64,000 bases of DNA, from NCBI GenBank assembly GCA_036362985.1, contig JAYGXS010000003.1, positions 83,834,753 to 83,898,752 on the forward strand, read 5' to 3'. Positions within the stretch are counted from its first letter, which is position 1, and every line of letters starts with the position of its first letter. A program made the position numbers and the translations under genes. The notes under the pieces were generated by a model. That model was not told where the DNA came from, searched no databases, and was given only the letters and a program-made list of their open reading frames with translations. Below, in pieces: positions 21,900 through 31,816 of the stretch. The DNA is from Ligula intestinalis (taxonomy: Eukaryota > Platyhelminthes > Cestoda > Diphyllobothriidea > Diphyllobothriidae).

Positions 21900-22830
21900 T
21901 CTGTATGGGCATTAGGTTGTTTTCACCCATAGTTACGTAGGTATTTGACGGCTATTGAGAGGCTTTCAATAATGGCTGCCACAACGAACCTGCGTGAGCA
22001 TTCTGGGTACGTGCGACTGGGGTGGGCTGGACATACGCATGTCCTCCATCTCCACCCTAATGCTTCAATCACGGGATTTCCTGCACCTGCCCACTGGAAA
22101 CCGTGACTATCGATGTAATTTGACTGTACCGGATATACCCTCCTGTAGTGCGAAATTCAAAGGCCAGAGCAACGAGTCATTTTCACCATTAAGAAGGTCA
22201 GTTGGTATGAACACTGAACCACCTAATGCAGTGCATGCCAGCCGCCCAACAGGGCCAAATTGCCAACGCTCATCAGTATTTACACTCAATCAATGATTAA
22301 CTCCGTCGTTGGAAAACATTATATGAAGGCCCGCATACCCCGCTGCCACCTGATTGTGTAAAAGACGGTCCGACTCAAGATTCCTGTCAATTACAAAAGC
22401 CCGCATTCGGCCAGACGGCTTTACCTTGAAAATGCCATAGGATTGACAGCTGCTAGAGCACTGATTTTCGTGCCATATGCCAGTTACGGTTTATACTCCT
22501 CGTACTCCACTTGTAACATAACCAGTACACAAAGTAAAGTCTTTATATAGAACCGATTTAATGTTTCCGTACAAAAATAAGTGGCAGGGAAGATCATTGG
22601 AAAAGATTAACAACGATAACTGTACAAGTTTTAATGCTGTTAAACAATATATACATTATAGGCTGTGTTGAGCATGGTGCGGAGTAGACTAGAAGGGACT
22701 TTCTAAAACGAAAAAAACAAATAAAAAACCGGTAAAAGTGGCAGTCGTAATACATAGGTTCAGGTTTTCATAATCGCGTGCCCGATAAAAGCTTATTTGC
22801 GTCATTGTCACCTGCACCTGTGGACAAATA
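21900..22830 (-). repeat. Class B intron block, inverted copy 1
   Basis: In reverse orientation this block matches the intron block downstream of the class B finger exons: its 21,960-22,510 part matches 55,350-55,990 and 5,330-5,700, and its 22,530-22,830 part matches 26,360-26,650. Shared pieces include a GCTGGACATACGCATGTCC stretch near 22,028 (reversed near 55,830). It lies downstream, in - strand sense, of the broken finger at 25,682-25,771, as expected if exon and intron were duplicated together. Confidence 0.65.
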
Positions 22831-23407
22831 GTGAACGATAATTACAAGCGCAAGACCGCGTACCTACCATATGCATAGTGCTTATACAGTAGATTGTATA
22901 TCTGATGAAATGTAAAGGTTAGAATTTGAGTGAGTGATTTAATACACATTTGAAGTTGCTTACTTTGTTCATTAGGTTTACTTGAGGCACAAAATGCTCT
23001 TTAGTAGAAATGAGTTCCGTTCAGATCAGTAAACTGGGGCGCAAAAGGTGGCCAAATCCAACATGTTTGATAAGAATGAATTTTCTACGCTATTAAACGG
23101 AGCGATAAAAAGCTGATTGTTTGTGCGTGTTTTACTATAAAAGAACATTAGTAAAACGTAGAAACTTTTTAATTAGATATATAAATATATATATATATAT
23201 ATATTTAGAGAACAGATAATTTTTTCCTCTTTCTTGAAATTGCGGTAGCTGCAGTTATGAGATAACGCAGTATTGTTGGGTAAAGAAGAGCGAAATAAGT
23301 CTATAAAATTCTACTATTAAGTTTTTCCCCATAAAATTCAGTAACAGACGTATGAGACTGCTATTTGCTTTAACCCACCGAAAATAGCGGCCGTTAACAA
23401 GCATATA

Positions 23408-23432
23408 CAGTAGTCGCCAAAGGCCATGCAAT
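23408..23432. repeat. Isolated pogo-like terminal repeat
   Basis: CAGTAGTCGCCAAAGGCCATG followed by CAATTT closely matches the terminus at 31,817 (CAGTAGTCGCTAAGACCGTG then CAATTT). Only this left end is evident; a right end is not, and the sequence passes straight into Penelope-like coding, so it may be a truncated element or a terminus captured by the Penelope-like piece. Confidence 0.4.
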
Positions 23433-23885
23433 TTGGGATTGGCGTTGCTCACAGACTGGAAGCAACAATCCGCAGGCAACTTATGCTGCGCAAGGACCCA
23501 GTACCCGTTAAACAAAAGTCCGGCGTCATTCACCATTTTGACTGTCTTTTTGGTCAAGCCAATTATGTTGGTGAAACCGGCAAACGGGTTATCACGGGAA
23601 TGCACCAGCATGAACTCGCCTTGCAACGGAATGGCAAGCTTTCCCTGGTTGCCGCCGATGCATCCACGCCAGGGCACAGATTCGACTTCGAACGCGTGCG
23701 AATACTGGACCGGTCAGACGACCGAATTTCACGCCTGCTGTAGGAAGCATGGCATTCATGCGCGGGCTCAATTAATAGGCAGATCGAGCTTCCAGATACC
23801 TACCTCACGTTGCGCGAGCAGCTGGAGGGCATGGGTCAATTCTCGCAGAACCCACTTAAATACACTGTGAGTTGTACGTTTTTTA
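23430..23885 (+). mobile_element. Penelope-like element fragment with GIY-YIG nuclease domain
   Basis: The plus-strand reading starts in the region preceding the nuclease (GVAHRLEATIRRQL), then NYVGETGKRV, the GIY-YIG-type signature with its tyrosine and glycine, then a conserved HELALQRNGKLSLVA stretch, and ends in the C-terminal tail in a different frame (LEGMGQFSQNPLKYT near 23,825-23,870). The nuclease nicks target DNA for insertion. A stop at about 23,741 and a frame shift divide it, and the reverse transcriptase is missing. Confidence 0.75.
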
Positions 23886-24579
23886 TGCCTTGACAATGAG
23901 CTCGCGGGAGAGTTCAAAAAGTCGGACAAAAAATCCTGGTCCCAGAGAACGTCATACCTTCTTCTATACAAAATACTTTAAGCACTTGGGTGGGGGAATA
24001 GATATCTAGAGGGAACATACAGATCGTTTTTGCCAAAACTTCCGAATATTTTGTAAAAGCTGTCTTTTCAACCCCCATAAAGGCTTGAAGTGGTCGTGTC
24101 TGTCCGACGCCCTCCTAACTCTTTACGCCACAGACAAGCTCACTCAGAGCTTAGGACCTCGCGCACAGGCAGTTTTCCCGCGTGCCTCGAGCCATACGCA
24201 AACGGGCGGGCGACCGCCACGGCTACCAGACGTAACTGACGCACACCCAAACACACACACCAATTTTCCCCCATCCTGGCCTCAACCGACATTGGCGTGA
24301 CCTCAATCCGTCCAATGAGATTCCCGCTTTAGTAGATTGACCTCATTTAGTTGGTTGGCCTCAATCCGTGGAACAAAGGCAACAATGTCATGTCTGCCTT
24401 CAAGCCTCACTCCGGATCCGACCTGGCTAAGGAATGGTTGCACTAGTCCGCAAGTCAAAACTCTTTCCATCTATTCTCCTATCCTTCTGCAGAATACATT
24501 ATTCCTGACAATCTTCTTTTCCCACCGTCCTCTCTCCTCACCTAAAGGAACCATGGGCCTGGAAGATCGTAGCTGTTAG
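23886..24579. other. No recognisable feature
   Basis: Short open frames only. An AC-rich patch at 24,240-24,265 is low complexity. I see no gene. Confidence 0.45.
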
Positions 24580-25090
24580 GGGTTAACTTCGTAGTCTCAA
24601 CTCCTGTCGATAGTCTCGTTTAATCAGCTGTAATATGGATCTGGCCGAATTCGCCGTCTTGCTACAGTTCAGCGCTGATTTAAGTGAAGAAGTAATCCAC
24701 ACAATCAAGTCCTCCTGACTCTCAACTTGTTGCAGCGGTGCACCGCTCAAGTAATAGACCTTCGGGCTGGATGTTTTACAACCACCGATTTGGAGAAAGT
24801 TACATTTACTAACAGTGAACGGCATAAGTCAATGCTTTGACCAGTCCTCCAACCCATTCATGGTAGCTTACAGATGATTTTCAGCAGCCGTATTTTTTCC
24901 CACCTTTCCAGAATTTGATGTCGACCTAGAACAGGGCAGCATCACAGTCTAGGTCTCCAACGCAGTCGTTGGTAAAAAGAAGGAATAATGTGGGACATAG
25001 TATTGAGCCCTGTGGGACGCCCATCACCACAGGTACCCCTGAGGACTGCTGTCGCCCGGCTTGTACTTTTTAGGAGCGTCCAGTCAAAAG
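24580..25090 (-). mobile_element. CR1 lineage A fragment, minus strand
   Basis: On the minus strand a degraded piece of reverse transcriptase (about 25,070-24,830; GVPQGS-like region translated imperfectly) leads into a thumb segment (24,825-24,583; KCNFLQIGG, then VESQEDLIVW where relatives have AQKDLGVW). The palm FADD is damaged. It is truncated at both ends and too short to judge insertion boundaries. Confidence 0.65.
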
Positions 25091-25681
25091 ATTTTAGATC
25101 CATACGAAGTTCCCGCGAACTCCTGCGCTGTGCATTTTATACAGGCGTTGGTGAGAACACGTTAGTGCCCACCGTAACGAGTTTTCTTCTTCGCTAACAT
25201 GGAAACTACAGCTCACAGACCAGAAATCCCACGGGAGTCACTGGGCCGGAACCCTCATAAGTGCTTCGTGCAGGATCGGCCAAACACGTGTGGCTGGTCT
25301 TTTAGCTAATTAATGTACTGTCAGCATGATTAATAAGTCAGAAATTGTCCACTACTGACTGCCTATCGGCAGTAAGTAGTTTATTTCAATTGAAATTTCA
25401 ATGAGCTTTCAGAGCTACTTTATGAAGCTGACGGCGGACGAAGCCATTCGGGTATCCATTCTTTGCCAGTTAGTTCCGAAGATGCCACAGTTCTCGCACT
25501 CTTCCTTCAGGTTTACTGCAATGTGTTTTTATCCTCTGAAAGATTGCTCTAATAAGGCCGCGTTTATGCGCCACTGGGTGGTTGTTGTCGGAGCTGAGCA
25601 CGTTGGTTATATTAGTCGCCTGTAAATTAAAGCAAATGATGGAAGGCAATGATTAGAGAACACAATAACAAAAGAGGTTAT

Positions 25682-25771
25682 CTGGATGCAATCGCTCGAC
25701 GTGCTTCTTTAGGAATCTACCCCCCCCCCCCCGAAAGGTGCGAACATGAACTGCACATAACGCTCACAGTT
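25682..25771 (-). pseudogene. Broken class B zinc-finger exon with a poly-G tract
   Basis: Homologous to the intact exon at 27,031-27,117 (-). The first zinc pair survives (C-S-S-C in one frame) and the second half survives in another (KKHVERLH), but a run of 12 C on the plus strand (poly-G in the coding sense, 25,720-25,733) sits where the recognition helix should be and shifts the frame. The acceptor AG has become GG and the donor GT has become AT. It therefore cannot be spliced as a finger exon. Confidence 0.75.
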
Positions 25772-25949
25772 CCAAAACCGAAATAATAAAGAAACTAACA
25801 AGCTACCATAGCATTGAACTACTAATCTAGTTTGGCTTTGGAAATGCGGTAAACCTCAACACGACACTGATATTTTACAAGAAGCAGACTATAGCAGCGG
25901 AAGATCACGCTAGAACGAAAATGTGTCTACGCTTTACCAATGATTCATT

Positions 25950-26650
25950 TCATCGGTGGAAAGCGTTATATGCAGACCTGCACATGGCACTCCTACCCCC
26001 ATTTTGTCAGACATCCAGACCGAAGATTCCTGTCAACTGCAAACGTTGGTAGTGCTGCTTTAACTATTACCTTCATGAGAGTCTGATCACAGATAGACCT
26101 CGACCAATACCTGGAAGAAAATTCGTCATCAGACGAAACCTCATGGCTAGTGATACAACCCTAGTCTCCAAGATTCACCCAAGAAGGACGCAGGTTATTC
26201 ATTGCCCAATGCGGAATATTAATAAGCAAGACCAACGCTGTTACTAAGGTTATAGTATAAACCATGTGCCAGTTAAGGAGTTACGGTTTGTAGGCCTTGT
26301 CATCTACTTGTAACAACACTAGAATACAAAACATAGAGAAATGATTTAATGTCTGCCCGCCCAGATGTTGTACGGAAATAAGTTGCAACTAAGATCTTTG
26401 GAAAAATAGGTAACAGTAATATTACTTCAAGTTTGCATTCCTGAAAACAATAATACTTGCTCTGTAATATCGGATGCGCTGAGCTTGGTGCAGAGTAGAC
26501 TACGAGGGATTTTCTGGTTTCTCTCGTTTTTGTCCTAAAACGAGAAAAAAAGATCAATGAGAAGAACGGTAAAAAGTGAAAAGCGCAATACAAAAGTTCA
26601 GGTTTCCAACCTAGTGCTCGATGTAAGTTTATTCGTGTCATTGCTATCTA
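25950..26650 (-). repeat. Class B intron block, inverted copy 2
   Basis: Reverse complement matches 4,715-5,480 (+). Shared landmarks are CAATGAATAACCTGCGTCC (near 26,190), the GGTGAATCTTGGAGACTAG stretch and the C-T-C-G-TTTTAGGAC region near 26,530. It follows, in - strand sense, the intact finger exon at 27,031-27,117, exactly as the + copy follows the exon at 3,064. It also matches 22,530-22,830 in its 26,360-26,650 part. Confidence 0.7.
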
Positions 26651-27030
26651 TTCGACAATTCGCGGCGCACTATCCCATGAAACCCGAGGCAGTTTTCAAC
26701 TGGTTTAGAAAATCTCCTACAAAAACAGGAGTTAGCTACAGCGACAGGTGAGAATTGTGCGAAAGTGACACCACAGCATGACCCGACTGAACTATGCTCG
26801 ACCAATCAGTGGCATCTCCAACATTCCCTGAGTTGTTTACAGTATAATTGCACTACGCAAATGTAGCTTTACAACTGCACCGGTGCTAATTTGACAAACC
26901 CCTACGTAAAGTCATCGAAGGGGGACTTATAAGACTCTGCTAGGTGTCTGGTTTTTCTTGGGTAGACTAATAAAAAGGCAGATAATGAAAGCCAATGATT
27001 GAAGAGCAAAATAGGCAAAGAGAAGGTTAC

Positions 27031-27117
27031 CCGGATGTAATCGCGCGAGATGGTTCTTCAGGGATCCACTTTGCGTAAAGGTTTGACCACAAATGGTACA
27101 CAAAAACTTTCGCAGTT
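27031..27117 (-). CDS. Single C2H2 zinc-finger exon (minus gene, finger 7)
   Basis: An intact 87-nt exon encoding C-x2-C-x12-H-x4-H, with CTIC first and HLARLH last; the helix stretch is QSGSLKN. Acceptor GCTGTAG, donor G|GTAACC. It starts with two bases of a codon and ends with one. It is the last intact finger of the minus-strand series and the inverted counterpart of the + exon at 3,064-3,150. No terminal exon or stop codon for the gene is recognised downstream, so the protein's end is unknown. Confidence 0.85.
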
Positions 27118-27239
27118 CTACAGCCGAAATAATAAATAAATTATAAAGATGACATAGAACTGAAACTTATCTGGATGGGCTTTAAAATCCCCACAGGCAG
27201 GAGTCTTAAGCATGCCTCTCAACCTAATCGGTATACATC

Positions 27240-27400
27240 CATCCCTAATCTGGGAGCACAATGCAAACGCTAGAAGCAACGGCTTATTCGCTACCTCATT
27301 CTAAATTTTGCATGCGACATGTCGACGACACACGTATACTCGTTAAAAGGAACAAACCCACACTGAGTGAGTTCTTCCAAAAATCTGAAACATGCAAATT
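27240..27400 (+). mobile_element. Penelope-like reverse transcriptase fragment
   Basis: The plus-strand reading LEATAYS, then KFCMRHVDDTRILVKRNK contains the VDD catalytic box in the context used by Penelope-like reverse transcriptases. Only some 50 residues are recognisable; the rest of the open frame to 27,602 does not look like the family. It sits in the intron between minus-strand fingers 6 and 7. Confidence 0.6.
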
Positions 27401-28325
27401 TAACTACATGAATAGTTCCTGCACGACAATCCAACCATCGATTTCGATTATTTCCACCGCAGGATCAAAACAAGTGCGCCCATGGAGGGGGAGTTTTGCG
27501 TATTTAGTTTTATGTGAAAGTACACTTTGCGCTGAAGCCGATGTCAAGATCAAGTCGAGAGGACTAAGGGGATGTAGATATAGGCAGCTTTCTCCAATGT
27601 AGGCCACAACACTGTGAGTAATTTAGTTTCAAGTGATAGCAGACTTTGCGCCGGATCTACCGCATTTCCTACCCTGACTGGGACTAACTTCTTAGCACAT
27701 TCGTCTAACTTGAGTGGGGTAACCCGCAGCTGTCTGTCCGGCAACTAGTTGCTAAAGGGCACTCCAGTACCGCAGAAGCGGAGTAGGTTGTAAGGACGAC
27801 ACAGAATATGAGTCAAGATAGTATAAAAACAACCTGGACCTTGCACAACCGAGGTGCCTAAGAAGGTAAGTACTTCGTCTACGCATGCTATACAACATGT
27901 ACAAGACATTCGAAACGTGAGTTAAAATCTTTCAAAGTGAATTCAAGTACTGCAGCGAAGTGCTTAACTACATCGGCTGGCCTTGGTTATCAATAAGTGT
28001 GCCAGACATTCGACTAAAATCTTTCAACTGGGGGCCACTGAGGCTGACCTTCCGTCCTGATGCAGAACGATTTGGCCTGCCAAAACCCGTGATAGATGTA
28101 AACCCATCAGACCTTTTACCGTTAGCAATGGGTTTCATTTCCGTGAGAATGAATTCACCAAAGCTAGCCTCACTCGCTCTCTTTCTCTGTCATGCCCTAT
28201 GCATCAGTCAATTGCGTGTTACCAGCCAATATTGACAAACACAGAGCAAGCAAGAATATGGAAAAACGCATGTGAGGCAAAAAGACGAGGGTAAACCTCG
28301 AATAAGAAAACAGAAAGAGACGTAC

Positions 28326-28412
28326 TTTCGTGCACAGTGTTGACATGCCTCTTCAGCGCTGCGCTGTTTTTGAAAGAATAGTCACAAATAACGCACGGGA
28401 ACTTTCGCAGAT
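28326..28412 (-). CDS. Single C2H2 zinc-finger exon (minus gene, finger 6)
   Basis: An 87-nt exon with one finger, C-x2-C-x12-H-x4-H (CVIC, then HVNTVH); helix stretch NSAALKR. Acceptor TTTTTGTCAG, donor A|GTACGT. Symmetric phase. Its downstream intron (28,300 to 27,990) matches the class A introns after + exons 1 and 2, so it is their inverted relative. The + order A, A, B is echoed here as A (28.3), B (27.0), B (25.7, broken). Confidence 0.85.
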
Positions 28413-28853
28413 CTGACAAAAAGAAGTAACATATTAAGAGACTTATATGTACCAGAAATTGGGTTTTCTTACCCTAAGGATAATGAAAATGGTCATTCTA
28501 CGATGAAAATACACGATATGCAATGCATGTGACTTCGTGCAATCTGCCTTTAAAACGCACGTGTAGTCCGCCAAAAAAATCACAAGTAGGTGAGTTGAAC
28601 GTATGGGTGTGGAACCGTGTCTGCACACTGAACGGCAGTCAGGTAAGATCAGTGCACACGCCACCTGGGCTACACAGTCTGCGCTAGTCCACAACTGGAT
28701 TCGAGTGTAGGAAGGGGGCAGAGTATAGCACACCTGCATGTAAGCTTACATGCCACATCAGACGATGGACAATGCGGCTAATCCTGGCACCAGTTCAATT
28801 ATGCTTGGGAAGAGGAAGAAATCGACAATGACGACGACGACGATGTTGTTGTT

Positions 28854-28855
28854 GT

Positions 28856-28902
<47 letters not shown>

Positions 28903-28912
28903 NNNNNNNNNN

Positions 28913-28959
<47 letters not shown>

Positions 28960-29080
28960 AGTGAAAAATGGATAATAAGGGAGAAATTCGTCGCCCAGAT
29001 AGGATTCGAACCCACATAAACGCGGAAGACTTTACTACAACCAATGTTCTACAAATTCAACCTAGAGCCATGAATTTAAT
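28854..29080 (-). mobile_element. tRNA-derived SINE with a long (ATC)n tail
   Basis: On the minus strand a tRNA-like head starts near 29,075 (GGCTCTAGGTTGAATTTGTA, an A-box-like start). It carries a perfect B-box-like GTGGGTTCGAATCCTATC near 29,015-28,998, followed by a short body and then a trinucleotide run (ATC)n from about 28,960 down to 28,857, continuing as a few AAC and GTC triplets. RNA polymerase III would transcribe such an element from the internal boxes. The tail is interrupted by a 10-N gap, so its length is unknown. Confidence 0.65.
28903..28912. other. Assembly gap (10 N) inside the trinucleotide run
   Basis: The gap lies within the (ATG)n microsatellite, the usual place for a short-read assembly to break; the run's real length cannot be read here. 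Confidence 0.99.
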
Positions 29081-30869
29081 CACACTTGGATAGCTTTACT
29101 TGCTCAGCCTATTACACCTATGAATTCTACCAATACGGATAAATTGAGCTGACTGCCAGGCAGGATTTCATAAGCAGTCATCTGGAAGCTCTCAGAATGA
29201 TTGCCAGGCCAAATTCCGTGTCCTCTTAAAATGCTACTTCGAAATGAAGATTTGTAGCGAAAATATGCAGGAGAGCGTTTGAAGTTAGCGAAGTTACTCA
29301 TCAGTACCGGCATCATTGTGCGTCGCTTCTTCGCCTTAAATTGGCTTTCATGACTGCCATTCCGTGTATAGAGGCCTGACAATGTTGCGCAGATATTCAC
29401 CGAGTCTTCCCTCGATCCTAGGCAAGTCTATGACCTTGTACCGCCATCACTCACAGAAAATAACCTATCACATGATATGTCAACCGAAAACTGAAAGATA
29501 CTCCGTTTCCCAGAATAGAATGTAATGAACACGTTCATTGCTAGTAAACGAACAGAAGAGAGAATATTTGGAAAGGCTCTCCTGTGAGACCGCCTGAGCA
29601 TAAGTTCACCACGGCCAAGCGCCTTACGGAATTCGTTATTAAAGGTTTGATTAATGAACAGGTAATTTGTGTTTAATACACGGTAAAAGCACAGTAAAAA
29701 AGTCGGCTAAAGTCGCTTGTGATTGTTTGAGTTGAATAAAATGGTAGGTTAAAAGTGTTAGGACGGTAGCCTGACCAAGTGCTAGCAACATTTTAACGCT
29801 TTCCTGAGGCGTTGAGCCTAGCCAAGTGTCTTTGTTTGTTAGCTCTGATCGCATACAGGCGATAACTGTCCACGCAAGACGACCTTAACCTCTGGGAAGG
29901 ACACAGATGCACGCGCTTGCTCGCGCGAGCCACTGGTTGCACTTGTCCCAATGCGCCAATCAGGCTACAAGCGAACGCGCACTTGACAATCTTTTCTAAG
30001 ATAATATCACCCCTGACACAGGGAAAGTTGCATCACATACGCGGACAGCGAGGAAACGAAGTGCGCTCCCAATGCCAGGGCTTGCCTCCGAGGCGGGACA
30101 AAGAGCACGCTCGAGATCAGCAAGCGGCAGCAACCACCCGAGACAGCTCCTCCGGGTTTTTTGTAGTAAAAATCTCTGGGTGAATTCCAGAAGTATGCCC
30201 ATCTTATTGTGTTTTTCCTTGGGGATTTCAACATGGTGTAATTCCACAGTGACACACGTCAGATGTCATCGCTATAGCACTAGCGACACTGAACTCGTCG
30301 TTATAACAAAAAGAACGCCTGCAGACCAAAAACGATAGGCGCAACTATTGGATGAACCCATTTTTGACCGTTATGCGGCCTTCTAGTTAATAAGGGAAGC
30401 CTATTTCCATTAGGTGGCTCACAAGAAAGCCCTACGTAATATTCTTCTGCATGCTTTCTAAAAATATGCTTGGATTTATATTGACATCAAAAAAGTCTGA
30501 TATTTCAGTAGATCAGTTCAGACCACATCTTCCTTGGAGAGTTTGCATCGAATCCACTAGACAAGGAAGTCCCTAGGTCATAGATACGGTGGCCCGAAGA
30601 ACTCCACAACAGCGACATGGTTTCAGCATCGTCTTTTTTGTGATGCAGTAACAGCAGCAATCCACATTCGACGCATTTGGTGCGCATTCCAACAACCACT
30701 TTCGTTACCTACAAAGCCAGGAGACCTCAACTCCCAAAGCAGAGAGGCAAGTGAAACATTTTACTGGAAAACCAAGTCACAAAATGCCTTTCCGTGCGCA
30801 GAACATTGAATGCTTGGCTCTTGTAAATTAAACTGGGATTAAAGTTTACAGAAGGAAAAAGAGACGTAC
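29081..30869. other. Intron of the minus-strand finger gene; no further feature recognised
   Basis: Between finger exons 5 and 6. A stretch near 29,120-29,170 (GACTGCCAGGCAGGATTT) resembles text near 38,900 and 31,600, marking old duplicated intron. Open frames at 29,996-30,255 and 29,917-30,338 have no recognised motif. Confidence 0.45.
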
Positions 30870-30956
30870 TCTTATGAAGACTATCGACATGCCTCTTCAA
30901 GTAACACATCTCCGAGAAGTTTTTGCCACAAATCTTGCAAGGGTAGGGCCGTAAGT
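30870..30956 (-). CDS. Single C2H2 zinc-finger exon (minus gene, finger 5)
   Basis: An 87-nt exon with one finger, C-x2-C-x12-H-x4-H (CKIC, then HVDSLH); helix stretch EMCYLKR. Acceptor GTTATTTCAG, donor A|GTACGT, symmetric phase. It is a segmental duplicate of the exon at 37,242-37,325: 'FSEMCYLKR' here against 'FTEKCTLRR' there, so duplicated fingers have diverged at helix positions. Confidence 0.85.
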
Positions 30957-31429
30957 CTGAAATAACAGAAGGAAAAAGGGTTGATTGCATATGACCTAGA
31001 TAGCCATTAACAGGTATGTGCGAAATGGCATGAAAATACGGCTGAATCTATCACGACGCGCTAGCGGACATGACAGGAAAGACTGCCAACTACGGCGATC
31101 CACCCATGCCAATTTTACTTCGTAAGATCAGATACCTTCCTTTGCGTTGACACTTCTCCCTCCTCCTCCTCCCCCTAGAACCAGCCTACACTGTGGGCAT
31201 CAGCGTGCATCATAGTGCAAAAGCTTGCCGGAAAAAAGCAGTTGTCGGTGAGATACAGGATCGCCTTTAACCCTACAACCTACAAAGCAATAAATCGACT
31301 GCGGTCGAAAAATTATCGTAAAATTAGTTTGACCTATATTTTATGCCCAGTCATGGAACGACCCCAACAGCAAAATAATTAGTTTTGGCACATTCGAGTA
31401 ATTAATTAGGCTTAATCTTTAAAAATGTG

Positions 31430-31530
31430 TGTGGTTCGAAGCCTTCACATGAAGGGCTGGGTTTGCATGCAGTCAGCGCTCTGAACATTTTAACTACAAG
31501 GGCCTGCCGGCAACCGTGAGTTAAACTACA
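31430..31530 (-). mobile_element. tRNA-like SINE head, degenerate (left copy)
   Basis: The reverse complement keeps a TAGTTAAAATGTT stretch (A-box-like) followed about 60 bases later by a GGCTTCGAACC-like B box. It is duplicated at 38,710-38,800. It is not a functional tRNA gene: the acceptor stem and anticodon arm are not convincing. I read it as the head of an old tRNA-derived SINE that was already in the intron before the segmental duplication. Confidence 0.45.
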
Positions 31531-31816
31531 CTTGGGTCAAATTATCCAAGGAGTCTACTGTAACGTATAGTATGCACCAATTCTGGTCCAGTAAGCTGGC
31601 GGCCAAGTAGGATTATCGAAACAATCAATCTAAAGTCCACGAGAATGACTATTAATATCATTTATTTAATAGGGTGGGTAAATTGACACAATGGTAACTA
31701 AACTCACAACTTCCAGTGGAGTCTAGCAGCTGAGATGGTTGATAAGTAATCTGTATTCAAGCCTTGCGGTTAACAGTCAGGGCAATAAAAACACAGGAGT
31801 AAACAATACACAGTAG

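Noticed and set aside
28750..29044. Poly-Met, poly-Asp, poly-His and poly-Ser open frames
   Set aside because: They are the six translations of the (ATG)n microsatellite and its gap.
31430..31530. A tRNA gene
   Set aside because: Only A- and B-box-like text is present; acceptor stem pairing and a sensible anticodon arm are not. It is duplicated as part of intron and reads better as a SINE head.
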